From assembly GCF_003363715.1 (NCBI RefSeq), contig NZ_QREV01000046.1:1-37476 (forward strand): 37,476 bases of DNA. Direction: 5' to 3'. The position numbers were made by a program, and so were the translations under genes. Within the stretch, counting starts at the first letter, position 1; the number at the start of each line of letters is the position of its first letter. The stretch comes from Parabacteroides acidifaciens. GTDB taxonomy: Bacteria > Bacteroidota > Bacteroidia > Bacteroidales > Tannerellaceae. Positions 24,331-32,296 of the stretch are shown piece after piece. The notes below the pieces were generated by a model. The model did not search any database, was not told where the DNA came from, and was given only the letters and a program-made list of their open reading frames with translations.

Positions 24331-24585
24331 GTTCGGTATGAATTAGTGGAAGGATACCTATAGATAAATCGTTCGCTTGGCGGTGAACGATCGTCCGCCG
24401 CCCAGTGAACGATCGTCCGCCGCCCAGTGAACGATCGTCCGCCGCCCAGTGAACGATCGTCCGCCGCCCAGTGAACGATCGTCCGCCGCCCAGTGAACGA
24501 TCGTCCGCCGGCAAGCGAACGATCGTTCGGCGCCTGGCGGACGACTAATGGGCAGCCTCTTCCGGGCTAATTTATACCGAACGGT
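24331..24585. repeat. Long imperfect inverted repeat enclosing a 22-bp repeat array
   Basis: GTTCGGTATGAATTAG (24331-24346) is the near-perfect reverse complement (15 of 16) of CTAATTTATACCGAAC (24570-24585). Inward similarity continues in patches (GGAAG; TCGTTCGCTTGGCG against TCGTCCGCCAGGCG). The arms bracket the tandem repeats. There is no gene in 24234-24690 and no clear target-site duplication, so the unit could be a REP/BIME-like or MITE-like structure. Confidence 0.65.
24383..24536 (+). repeat. 22-bp GC-rich tandem repeat array, six near-identical units plus degenerate flanks
   Basis: Units start at 24383, 24405, 24427, 24449, 24471 and 24493, each with the core GAACGATCGTCCGCC and a CGCCCA-like end (CGGCAA in the sixth). 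A seventh degenerate unit at 24515 contains the perfect 14-base palindrome CGAACGATCGTTCG. Weakly similar sequence continues on both sides (24361 and 24537). Every unit carries the palindrome CGATCG. No spacers separate the units, so it is not a CRISPR. It lies between the divergent BF3164-like and DUF4922 genes. Confidence 0.9.
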
Positions 24586-24639
24586 TCGCTAATTCATCCT
24601 TATTAGCCGGATAAAAGTATGTGACCTGTTTTTTTTCAC

Positions 24640-24647
24640 TACTTTTG
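24640..24647 (+). promoter_or_regulatory. -7 box of the DUF4922/MFS/kinase operon
   Basis: TACTTTTG matches TAnnTTTG, 44 bases before the ATG at 24691. No clear -33 TTTG is present at the expected distance. Confidence 0.5.
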
Positions 24648-24690
24648 TGATGCGGGTAAAGGTGCTGACAACCGTGAAAACACGAAATAT

Positions 24691-25626
24691 ATGAATGAGC
24701 TGGAACAACAAATAGAATCGCTCCTTCTCTCTCAGAAGAAGGACTGGAAGTTGGCGTGTGACAATTATGCCTCGCTAACGCATGTGCAGACCCGTTGCTT
24801 TGAGGGAGATAGCAGGCTTACGATTCTTCAGTTTAATCCCGAGCGGATTCGCTCGTCCGCCGCTAAGATAGACAAGGCTTCCTTGGCGGCGCGCCCCTGT
24901 TTCTTCTGCCATCGGCCGGAGGAGCAGAAGAGCGTGGTGTTTAATGACCTCTTCGAGATTCTGGTCAACCCTTATCCGATCTTCAACGACCACCTGACAG
25001 TTCCGCTGCGGCGGCATGAGAAACAGCAGATTGCGCCTTACTACGGCGATATGCTGGACTTGGCGTCCGCTCTGCCCGGCTACGCTTTGTTTTATAACGG
25101 GCCCAAGTGCGGGGCTTCCGCTCCCGACCATATGCATTTCCAGGCAGGAAGGCGAGGCGGCTTCCCGATTACGGAAAGCTGGGCCGAGGCTTCGAAGGCG
25201 ATTGTCCGGGAAGGCGATCGGACGCGCCTCTATGCGTTGTCCGATCATCTGCCGACAGCCTTTATCCTGGTGTCTGCCGACAAGGCGGAAGCCGTGGAAG
25301 TCTTTACATTATTATATAATGAGATGGATGTGAAGCCGGGCGACTATGAACCGATGATGAACGTCCTGGTCTGGACGGAAGGCGATTCCCGGATCACCTG
25401 TGTCTTTCCCCGGCGCGAATTGCGTCCTTCCTGCTATTATGCGGAGGGAGACGACAATATATTGATCAGCCCGGCTACCGTCGAGATGTCCGGTTTGTTT
25501 GTTGTCCCGTTAGAGAAAGACTTCCGGAAAGTGACGTATGCCGACCTGGAGAAAGTCTGGCGGGAGGTCAGCATTACAGAAGCAGAAAAGAATGAGATAA
25601 TCCGAAAGATAAGAGAAAAAGTATGA
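24691..25626 (+). CDS. DUF4922 protein, HIT/GalT-like nucleotidyl-sugar phosphorylase fold
   Basis: The 311-residue protein contains RPCFFCHRPEEQ (Cys70 and Cys73, possible metal site), the HIT-like strand ILVNPYPIFNDHLTVPLRRH (90-109) and GPKCGASAPDHMHFQ with His147-x-His149-x-Gln151, the nucleotidyl-transfer signature of the GalT/HIT superfamily. DUF4922 is related to the plant GDP-L-galactose phosphorylase group, so a sugar-nucleotide phosphorylase or transferase reaction is likely; the substrate is unknown. Its TGA overlaps the MFS ATG by 4 bases (ATGA), implying translational coupling, and an amino-sugar kinase follows. Confidence 0.82.
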   Translation: MNELEQQIESLLLSQKKDWKLACDNYASLTHVQTRCFEGDSRLTILQFNPERIRSSAAKIDKASLAARPCFFCHRPEEQKSVVFNDLFEILVNPYPIFNDHLTVPLRRHEKQQIAPYYGDMLDLASALPGYALFYNGPKCGASAPDHMHFQAGRRGGFPITESWAEASKAIVREGDRTRLYALSDHLPTAFILVSADKAEAVEVFTLLYNEMDVKPGDYEPMMNVLVWTEGDSRITCVFPRRELRPSCYYAEGDDNILISPATVEMSGLFVVPLEKDFRKVTYADLEKVWREVSITEAEKNEIIRKIREKV

Positions 25627-26921
25627 TCCCACATAAGCCTTTGTCTGATAAAACGTCCGCAAGGTCGCCCTGGTTCTGGGTTCCTTCCCTCTATTTTGCG
25701 CAGGGAATCCCTTACGTGGCGGTGATGATTGTTTCGGTCCTGATGTATAAACGCCTGGGAATATCCAATACGGATATCGCCCTTTATACGAGCTGGTTGA
25801 ATCTTCCCTGGGTGATCAAACCGTTCTGGAGTCCTTTTGTCGATCTGCTGAAGACGAAGCGTTGGTGGGTGGTGACGATGCAGTTGCTGATCGGCGCCGG
25901 ACTTGCCGGCGTTGCCTTTACGATTCCGACCGCTTTCTTCTTCCAGGCTTCGTTGGCAGTGTTCTGGTTGTTAGCTTTCAGTTCGGCGACACACGATATT
26001 GCGGCGGACGGTTTCTATATGCTGGCGCTCGATTCGCACGAGCAGGCGTTCTTTGTCGGCATCCGCAGCACGTTCTACCGGATTGCGATTATTGCCGGGC
26101 AGGGAGTGTTGGTGATGTTTGCCGGGTTCTTGGAGAACCGGACGGGGAAGATTCCGCTTGCCTGGTCCGTCACGTTCTTTATCCTGGCGGGGCTGTTCCT
26201 GGCTTTGTTCCTCTATCACCGCTATATATTGCCTGCTCCGAAAGGAGACAAACCTTCCGCCACGGTTACGCCGGGCACGATCTTGAAAGAGTTTTTCGCG
26301 ACTTTCGCCTCATTCTTCAAGAAGAAACAGACGTTGGTTGCAATCCTGTTTATGCTGTTGTACCGTTTTCCGGAGGCGCAGTTGTCGAAGTTAGTCACGC
26401 CTTTCCTGGTCGATCCCCGCGAAGTGGGAGGATTGGGGCTTTCGACTGCCGAGATCGGGTTGGTGTATGGGACAATCGGCACGATCGGATTGACTTTGGG
26501 CGGCATATTAGGCGGCATTGCCGCTTCTGCCGGCGGATTGAAGAAATGGATATGGCCGATGGCATTGGCTATATCGTTGCCCGATGCCGTCTTTATCTAT
26601 CTCAGTACGGCTTTGCCGGACAACCTGTGGATCGTCAATATCTGTGTCTTTATCGAACAGTTCGGCTACGGTTTCGGGTTCACGGCTTATATGTTGTACC
26701 TGATTTATTATTCCGACGGCGAACATAAGACGGCGCATTATGCGATCTGTACCGCCTTTATGGCATTGGGCCTGATGCTTCCCGGAATGGCGGCAGGCTG
26801 GTTGCAAGAGCAGATGGGATATGAAAACTTCTTCTGGTGGGTGATGGGCTGTTGCTTAGTGACACTGCTTGTCACGGCTTGTTTGAAGATTGATCCGGAG
26901 TTTGGGAAAAAGAAAAAATAA
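25623..26921 (+). CDS. MFS transporter, AmpG-like
   Basis: 432-residue inner-membrane transporter with about 12 hydrophobic segments. The N-terminus SLYFAQGIPYVAVMIVSVLMYKRLG, with WLNLPWVIKPFWSPFVDLLKTKRWWV (loop 2-3), matches the AmpG/AcCoA-type branch of the MFS, and FSSATHDIAADGFYML is the conserved AmpG-like TM4 motif. AmpG proteins import muropeptides; in Tannerella a related carrier imports N-acetylmuramic acid. The coupled DUF4922 gene and the downstream amino-sugar kinase fit uptake of cell-wall sugars, but this is an inference from context. Confidence 0.85.
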   Translation: MIPHKPLSDKTSARSPWFWVPSLYFAQGIPYVAVMIVSVLMYKRLGISNTDIALYTSWLNLPWVIKPFWSPFVDLLKTKRWWVVTMQLLIGAGLAGVAFTIPTAFFFQASLAVFWLLAFSSATHDIAADGFYMLALDSHEQAFFVGIRSTFYRIAIIAGQGVLVMFAGFLENRTGKIPLAWSVTFFILAGLFLALFLYHRYILPAPKGDKPSATVTPGTILKEFFATFASFFKKKQTLVAILFMLLYRFPEAQLSKLVTPFLVDPREVGGLGLSTAEIGLVYGTIGTIGLTLGGILGGIAASAGGLKKWIWPMALAISLPDAVFIYLSTALPDNLWIVNICVFIEQFGYGFGFTAYMLYLIYYSDGEHKTAHYAICTAFMALGLMLPGMAAGWLQEQMGYENFFWWVMGCCLVTLLVTACLKIDPEFGKKKK

Positions 26922-26937
26922 AAAGGAAAACTATTCT

Positions 26938-27786
26938 ATGGCTAAAATGATATTGATTGCAGATGGCGGTTCAACCAAGACAGATTGGAGCATTGTGTCT
27001 GGCAGTCAGGAAATATATAGAATCAAGACGCGTGGTATTAATCCTTATTTTCAGACTGAAGAGGAGATATTATCTGAAATAGAAGAACGTCTGATTCCGG
27101 AAATAAAGGAGTATCCGACTATCAAAGCTGTTTATTTTTATGGGGCAGGATGCGCATTTTCTGAAAAGAACGAGATGTTGCGTAGAGCTATTGCTCATTA
27201 TCTGCCGGTTCAGGTGGAAGTAGGTAGCGACTTGCTGGCAGCAGCCCGTGCACTTTGTGGTCGTCAGTCTGGTATCGCCTGTATTTTGGGAACGGGTTCT
27301 AACTCTTGCCAGTATGACGGGAAAGAGATTGTCAAAAAAGTACCTCCTCTGGGATTTATGTTGGGAGACGAAGGAGCCGGTTCGGTTTTAGGTCGCCTGC
27401 TGGTGAGTGACGCGTTGAAGAATCAGCTACCTCCGGCTTTGAGCCAGGCTTTTTTTGAAGAGTATCATTTGACGCAGGATATTGTTCTGGAGAAAGTTTA
27501 TCGTCAGCCTTTCCCCAATCGTTTTTTGGCCGGTTTATCTCCGTTCTTGCTGGAACATATAGAGGAACCGAGTATTCAACAGTTGGTTTGTAAGAGCTTT
27601 ACAGATTTCTTTACTCGTAATGTCATGCAGTATGAGTATTTGAAATACCCGGTTCATTTTGTCGGTTCTATTGCCTGGTATTATCAGGAACAGTTGAAGG
27701 ATGTTGCCCGGAGGTTGGATATCGAGATCGGAGTGATCGAACGAAGTCCGCTTCCCGGTCTGATTTCTTACCATGGACAATCTTAA
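26938..27786 (+). CDS. BadF/BadG-type amino-sugar kinase (N-acetylglucosamine or N-acetylmuramate kinase)
   Basis: The 282-residue ASKHA-fold kinase has ADGGSTKTDW (phosphate-1 loop), YFYGAGCAF, LGTGSNSCQY (phosphate-2 loop) and LGDEGAGSVLGR (adenosine/substrate region), as in eukaryotic NAGK-like and bacterial MurK-like kinases. The ATG at 26938, preceded by AAGGAAAAC, gives the family start; a longer frame overlaps the MFS gene and is unlikely. Third gene of the DUF4922-MFS-kinase operon, 16 bases after the MFS stop. Choosing between GlcNAc and MurNAc as the substrate is not possible from sequence alone. Confidence 0.85.
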   Translation: MAKMILIADGGSTKTDWSIVSGSQEIYRIKTRGINPYFQTEEEILSEIEERLIPEIKEYPTIKAVYFYGAGCAFSEKNEMLRRAIAHYLPVQVEVGSDLLAAARALCGRQSGIACILGTGSNSCQYDGKEIVKKVPPLGFMLGDEGAGSVLGRLLVSDALKNQLPPALSQAFFEEYHLTQDIVLEKVYRQPFPNRFLAGLSPFLLEHIEEPSIQQLVCKSFTDFFTRNVMQYEYLKYPVHFVGSIAWYYQEQLKDVARRLDIEIGVIERSPLPGLISYHGQS

Positions 27787-27799
27787 AAGAGAACTGTTA

Positions 27800-28834
27800 T
27801 TAAAATGTATTTCTTTTGATCAGTTTGAAATCACATTTTATTTTCCGCGGATTTTTCTCCAGAATCATTTTGGCGGCCAGTTCTCCCATTTGTTCGAAAT
27901 CAGTGGAAATAGTGGTTAGTCCATCCTGTATGATTTCATTGATAGGCGCTTCATTATAAGAAATGATTCCGATATCTTTCCCTATTTTGAATTTCTGTTC
28001 CTTTGCGAACCGGATCAGTTGAATTAGTTCTGTATCCAACTGACTGTTCAAAATCAGATAGACCTCTTTCGGATGAATGATTTCGGGTGAGATGGTCGGA
28101 TGGAATTCAACTTCGATATTGTTATCTGCGCAGAATTGTTTAATGCCGTCCTTTATATAAGGAGCATACAAACTGGATGTTGATGTCGTAACATTGAGTT
28201 TTGAATATTTTTTGATCTTTTTTACTCCTTGCATCATCCCTTCATATACGTCGTGATGAAAATCCTGATAAATTGCCCCATAATTTCCAGGTAGGTCATC
28301 CAGCCCTTTATCCAGTAAGATCAGTTTCCGATTGGGAATTCGCTTAATTGCTTTTAATACTCTCTTGTGGACATCGGCTTTTAGCGGGAAATGAGGAGTA
28401 ATCACATAATAATCGAATGTATCCAGGTTCTCGTCAATAAATTTTTCAAAGACATCTATATCCTGATTATGCAAGCGGATTGTTATTTCTGCATAATTCC
28501 CGATGTGTCGATAAAAAGAGTTGTAAAGGACTTGTTTGTATGTACTGATCTTATCGAATAGTAATAATATGTTCATCTTGCGGTCGACAGTGCTATCTGC
28601 CACAAAAAAGCCTTTTCCTTGAGTCGCTTCAATCAGATTTCTCTGGCGAAGGATGGAATAAGCTTTCTTGATAGTCTCTTTTGATATTTCTAATTGATCA
28701 GACAATTCATTCATTGATGGAAGAAGTTCTCCAGCCCTGTATTGCCCGATATAGATCAAATTCGTAATTTGCTCGATGATCTGCTTATAAACAGGCACCT
28801 GTGAATTTGTATCGATTTTTATCAGCTTATCCAT
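27800..28834 (-). CDS. GntR-type regulator with periplasmic-binding-protein-like sensor domain
   Basis: 344-residue regulator. Residues about 5-75 form a GntR winged helix (VPVYKQIIEQITNLIYIGQY, LLPSMNELSDQLEISKETIKKAY, GKGFFV). Residues about 85-340 resemble the LacI/periplasmic-binding sugar-sensing fold (MNILLLFDKISTYKQVLYNSF, KLILLDKGLDDL, IGIISYNEAPINEII, LAAKMILE). It is divergent from the susC-susD operon. A shared 17-bp motif covers the -7 box of both its own and the susC promoter, so it very probably controls both in response to a sugar from the locus. The stop codon lies 13 bases from that of the convergent kinase gene. Confidence 0.9.
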   Translation of the reverse strand: MDKLIKIDTNSQVPVYKQIIEQITNLIYIGQYRAGELLPSMNELSDQLEISKETIKKAYSILRQRNLIEATQGKGFFVADSTVDRKMNILLLFDKISTYKQVLYNSFYRHIGNYAEITIRLHNQDIDVFEKFIDENLDTFDYYVITPHFPLKADVHKRVLKAIKRIPNRKLILLDKGLDDLPGNYGAIYQDFHHDVYEGMMQGVKKIKKYSKLNVTTSTSSLYAPYIKDGIKQFCADNNIEVEFHPTISPEIIHPKEVYLILNSQLDTELIQLIRFAKEQKFKIGKDIGIISYNEAPINEIIQDGLTTISTDFEQMGELAAKMILEKNPRKIKCDFKLIKRNTF

Positions 28835-28863
28835 TTATTTATCGATTTATCTTTTAGACTTAA

Positions 28864-28884
28864 GTGTAATGTGGTGCAAATTTA
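28864..28884 (-). promoter_or_regulatory. Promoter/operator of the GntR-type regulator gene
   Basis: On the minus strand the -7 box TAAATTTG (28877-28884) runs directly into the motif TTTGCACCACATTACAC (28864-28880). The motif is repeated in the opposite direction at 29110-29126 with a single difference. It covers the expected transcription start, so a bound regulator would block its own gene. Confidence 0.65.
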
Positions 28885-29105
28885 ATGAAAATAATTTATT
28901 GGTAAAACTAAAAGCGGGGAGAGTTTAAATTGATTTGGATAGAAAAAAGTATTAATTTTTGTGTAGTCACAAATACTTGATCCTCAAAACTTAAAATATG
29001 TTTATCCGACTTTGTATTGTAAATGTTATTCAACTGTTTGTCATAAAATGTTGAATCTCTTCGAAAAAAAGGTCTGATTTGCTTGTTTGTTTATTATTTT
29101 ATCTT
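28885..29105. other. AT-rich intergenic region between divergent promoters
   Basis: About 220 bases between the regulator's promoter box and the susC promoter box. It is AT-rich and has no open reading frame, RNA gene or strong hairpin that I can see. A TTTG run near 29078-29089 may supply the -33 element of the susC promoter. Confidence 0.6.
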
Positions 29106-29126
29106 TATGTTTGCACCACACTACAC
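29106..29126 (+). promoter_or_regulatory. Promoter/operator of the susC operon
   Basis: TATGTTTG (29106-29113) is a -7 box and its TTTG begins the motif TTTGCACCACACTACAC (29110-29126), the mirror of the motif at the regulator's promoter (16 of 17 identical). Transcription would start near 29118-29120, inside the motif, leaving a leader of about 80 bases before the susC ATG at 29198. Confidence 0.65.
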
Positions 29127-29147
29127 AATAGTTGTATTCTCAAACTG

Positions 29148-29166
29148 TTGTTGTGTGTGGTGTAAG
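29148..29166 (+). promoter_or_regulatory. Third, partial operator-like site
   Basis: TTGTTGTGTGTGGTGTAAG is an inverted partial copy of the upstream motif; its TGTGGTGYAA half matches. Together with 29115-29129 it forms an imperfect inverted repeat (13 of 15 paired) spanning the start of the susC leader. Confidence 0.45.
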
Positions 29167-29197
29167 CTTTATGTTTAATCTATTAAATCTATTTTTC

Positions 29198-32100
29198 ATG
29201 AGAAAGATCTTAAATCTAAGTCGACAACATGATTACAGGGCATTAACTTGTATTCTGTTGTGTTTGGTTTTTCATTCTTTGTGCTTCTTGCTTCATGCAC
29301 AGAATGTTCCTATTACCGGAGTTGTAAAAGATGCAGCTGGTGAAGCTATTGTCGGTGCAAATGTTGTTGAAAAAGGAACAACAAATGGGACAATTACAGA
29401 TATGGAAGGGAAATTCTCTCTTAATGTAACATTGGATGCAACGTTGGTAATTTCTTATATTGGATATATACAACAAGAAGTAAAGGTAAGAGAGAGGAGA
29501 ATTGTGAATATCATATTGGAAGAAGATACTTATTCTTTGGAAGAAGTTGTTGCTATTGGATATGGTACTGTAAAGAAACAAGATTTGACTGGCTCTGTTG
29601 CTTCAGTTGATGGCTCTAAATTGGCAGATCGTAAATCAATGCGGGTATCCCAAGCATTGCAAGGTGCAGTTTCTGGTGTTCGGGTTTCTCGTTCAGGGAG
29701 TGATCCGAGTTCATCTGCAACAATTCGTGTGAGAGGTATTACCTCTATCAACAACACTGATCCGCTTGTGATTGTGGATGGAGTACCGGGAACATTAGAT
29801 TGGGTGAATCCTGAAGATATAGAGAGCATATCAGTATTGAAAGATGCTGCATCTGCTTCAATTTATGGTTCTCGTGCTGCAGCAGGTGTTATATTGGTTA
29901 CTACGAAAAGAGCAAAGAAAGGTACCTTTAATATTAATTATAACTATGAATTTTCATTAGATAAACCTACTACTACAGTAGAGTATGCAGATGCACAAAC
30001 TTATATGCGTATGATTAATGAAAGGGATTGGAATGATAAAAATAACCAAGGAAATCAATATACAACTTATAGTCAAGAATCTATAGATAATTATGCTACT
30101 ATGCATCTTCAAAATCCGGATCAATATCCTGATGTTGATTGGATGAATATAATGATGAAAAAAAAATCGACAAAGCAAAGTCATAAATTGAATATCATTG
30201 GGGGAACAGAAAAACTACGTACAAAAATAACTGCAGAGTACGATCAAAGTGATGCTTTATATAAAGGAAAGAATTATGATCGTATGATGTTTCGCGCAAA
30301 TAATGATATTTATTTTAATGATTGGATTGATGCATCTATAGATGTGAATGGTATTTATTCCATATCTGAGTCACCGGCTCGTTATACAATGACAGCTACC
30401 AGACGGCTTTCTGCTCCTATTTATGCTGCAGAGTGGTCTGACGGACGTATTGCTGAGGGTAAAACGGGAGAAAACCCTTATGCTTTATTGGTAGCAGGTG
30501 GTAGTAAACAAAGTAAAACCTTAGCAGTAGGAGGAAAAATGGCTGTAAATATTAAACCGTTTGAAGGCTTAAAGATCACAGGCGTTTTTGCTCCTCAGTT
30601 TTATCGTGATAAGCAAAAGACATTTGCAAAATCAATACCTTATACATATTGGAATGATCCTAACACAACAGTTGGATATATAATGGGGGCTACTAAAACA
30701 ACATTGACTGAATCTCGTCCTGATAATATGAGTACAACAACACAATTGTTTGTGAATTATACAAAGAGTTTTAAAGAGCATAATTTTAATGTGATGGCTG
30801 GATATGAAAATTATTATTATTACGATGAATCTATGTCCGGTTCACGAGATAATTATTTGCTACAATCTTTTCCTTATTTAGACATAGGAAATGCTAATTA
30901 TCAATATGCAACAGGTTCTGCTTATCAGAATGCTTATCGTTCATGGTTTGGTCGTATTATGTATAATTGGAAAAGTCGATACTATTTGCAAGCGAATGCT
31001 CGTTATGATGGCTCTTCTCGTTTTGCAAAGGATTTTCGTTGGGGCTTTTTCCCTTCGTTCTCTGCCGGATGGGTTATTTCGGAAGAGTCTTTTATGAAGG
31101 ACAAGTTGTTATGGCTTTCTTCACTAAAACTAAGGGGTTCATGGGGACAATTAGGTAATGAGCGTATAGGTAATTATCCATATCAATCAACGATCGCTTT
31201 TCAAAATGATATACTATTATATCAAGGTAATGAAGTTGTAGCGGGTCAGGCGGCAGGTGTTTATAAATATGCGATTCGGGATATTTCCTGGGAGACAACG
31301 GAATCATGGGATATAGGTTTGGATGCTTATTTTTTGAATAATCGTTTGCGTTTTTCAGGTGATTATTATAAGAAACAAACAAAAGATATGTTGCTGGCTT
31401 TGGAAATTCCAGATTATGTGGGATTGGAGAATCCAGATCAAAATACAGGAAAGATGCATACTAAAGGTTGGGACATTGAATTAAGTTGGAATGATCAAAT
31501 AGGTGATTTTAGTTATTCTGCGACTTTTAATTTATCTGATGCTAAATCTATAATGGGAGATCTTGGAGGAACCGAGTTCCTAGGAGATCAGGTGAAGAAA
31601 AAAGGGAGTGAATTTAATGAATGGTATGGTTATCTTTCCGATGGAATTTATCAGACTCAGGAAGAAGTGGATAATTCTGCAAGAATGAACTCAAATGTGA
31701 AACCTGGTGATATTAAATATGTAGATGTAAGCGGTCCGGATGGTGTTCCTGATGGTAAAATATCACCGGAATATGATCGTGTTTTGTTGGGAGGATCATT
31801 ACCCCGATTTACATATGGTGGAACTATTAATATGGCATATAAAAATGTTGATCTTGCAATTGCTTTTCAAGGGATTGGTAAGCAGAATGTTCGTGAAACA
31901 GAAGAAATGGTACACCCCTTTGAGGCACAATTCAGGGATGTCCCTCAAATAATTGTAGGTAAATATTGGAGTGTACTCAATACGGCTGAACAAAATTTGA
32001 AAGCCGAATTCCCTCGAATTTCGGAAACTGGGTATAGTAATAACTATACAATGTCAGATTATTGGTTGTTCAATGGTGGATATTTTCGTTTAAAGAATAT

Positions 32101-32284
32101 TGTGTTGGGATATACTTTGCCTAAAGATATAGTGGAGAAGATGAAAATACAGAATTTGAGGGTTTATGCAAATGTATCCGATTTATTTTCTATAGATCGA
32201 TATCCGAAAGGTTATGATCCTGAGGCAATAGGTACTTATTGGGTAACAACATCTTTCTTATTTGGTATATCTGTTCAATTTTAA
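29198..32284 (+). CDS. SusC/RagA-type TonB-linked outer-membrane protein
   Basis: 1028-residue glycan importer. The N-terminus is a signal peptide (hydrophobic ALTCILLCLVFHSLCFLLHA, cleavage near residue 34), then a carboxypeptidase regulatory-like domain (ITGVVKDAAGEAIVGANVVE, about 39-115), the family motif EEVVAIGYGTVKKQDLTGSV, and the plug (RVRGITSINNTDPLVIVDGVPG, split at about 178-199), then a barrel ending GISVQF. The frame is open upstream to a TTG at 29132, but that region holds the operator and leader; the ATG at 29198 begins the signal peptide. susD follows after 12 bases. The gene is clearly more AT-rich than the upstream chromosome. Confidence 0.95.
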   Translation: MRKILNLSRQHDYRALTCILLCLVFHSLCFLLHAQNVPITGVVKDAAGEAIVGANVVEKGTTNGTITDMEGKFSLNVTLDATLVISYIGYIQQEVKVRERRIVNIILEEDTYSLEEVVAIGYGTVKKQDLTGSVASVDGSKLADRKSMRVSQALQGAVSGVRVSRSGSDPSSSATIRVRGITSINNTDPLVIVDGVPGTLDWVNPEDIESISVLKDAASASIYGSRAAAGVILVTTKRAKKGTFNINYNYEFSLDKPTTTVEYADAQTYMRMINERDWNDKNNQGNQYTTYSQESIDNYATMHLQNPDQYPDVDWMNIMMKKKSTKQSHKLNIIGGTEKLRTKITAEYDQSDALYKGKNYDRMMFRANNDIYFNDWIDASIDVNGIYSISESPARYTMTATRRLSAPIYAAEWSDGRIAEGKTGENPYALLVAGGSKQSKTLAVGGKMAVNIKPFEGLKITGVFAPQFYRDKQKTFAKSIPYTYWNDPNTTVGYIMGATKTTLTESRPDNMSTTTQLFVNYTKSFKEHNFNVMAGYENYYYYDESMSGSRDNYLLQSFPYLDIGNANYQYATGSAYQNAYRSWFGRIMYNWKSRYYLQANARYDGSSRFAKDFRWGFFPSFSAGWVISEESFMKDKLLWLSSLKLRGSWGQLGNERIGNYPYQSTIAFQNDILLYQGNEVVAGQAAGVYKYAIRDISWETTESWDIGLDAYFLNNRLRFSGDYYKKQTKDMLLALEIPDYVGLENPDQNTGKMHTKGWDIELSWNDQIGDFSYSATFNLSDAKSIMGDLGGTEFLGDQVKKKGSEFNEWYGYLSDGIYQTQEEVDNSARMNSNVKPGDIKYVDVSGPDGVPDGKISPEYDRVLLGGSLPRFTYGGTINMAYKNVDLAIAFQGIGKQNVRETEEMVHPFEAQFRDVPQIIVGKYWSVLNTAEQNLKAEFPRISETGYSNNYTMSDYWLFNGGYFRLKNIVLGYTLPKDIVEKMKIQNLRVYANVSDLFSIDRYPKGYDPEAIGTYWVTTSFLFGISVQF

Positions 32285-32296
32285 AAAATATTGATT

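Noticed and set aside
24314-24514. Repetitive 66-residue open frame on the minus strand (ADDRSLGGGRSFTGRRTIVHW units)
   Set aside because: It is the translation of the 22-bp tandem array, whose period is not a multiple of three. No promoter, start context or family fits, so it is not a gene.
24383-24536. Possible CRISPR array
   Set aside because: The 22-bp units follow each other without variable spacers and no cas gene is nearby; it is a tandem repeat.
25862-26728. 288-residue alternative frame inside the MFS gene
   Set aside because: It lies wholly within a clear transporter gene on the same strand and translates to Arg/Gly/Cys-rich sequence typical of a shifted GC-rich frame.
29132-29197. 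Longer N-terminus for the SusC protein (TTG at 29132)
   Set aside because: The extension covers the operator and leader; the ATG at 29198 directly precedes a normal signal peptide.
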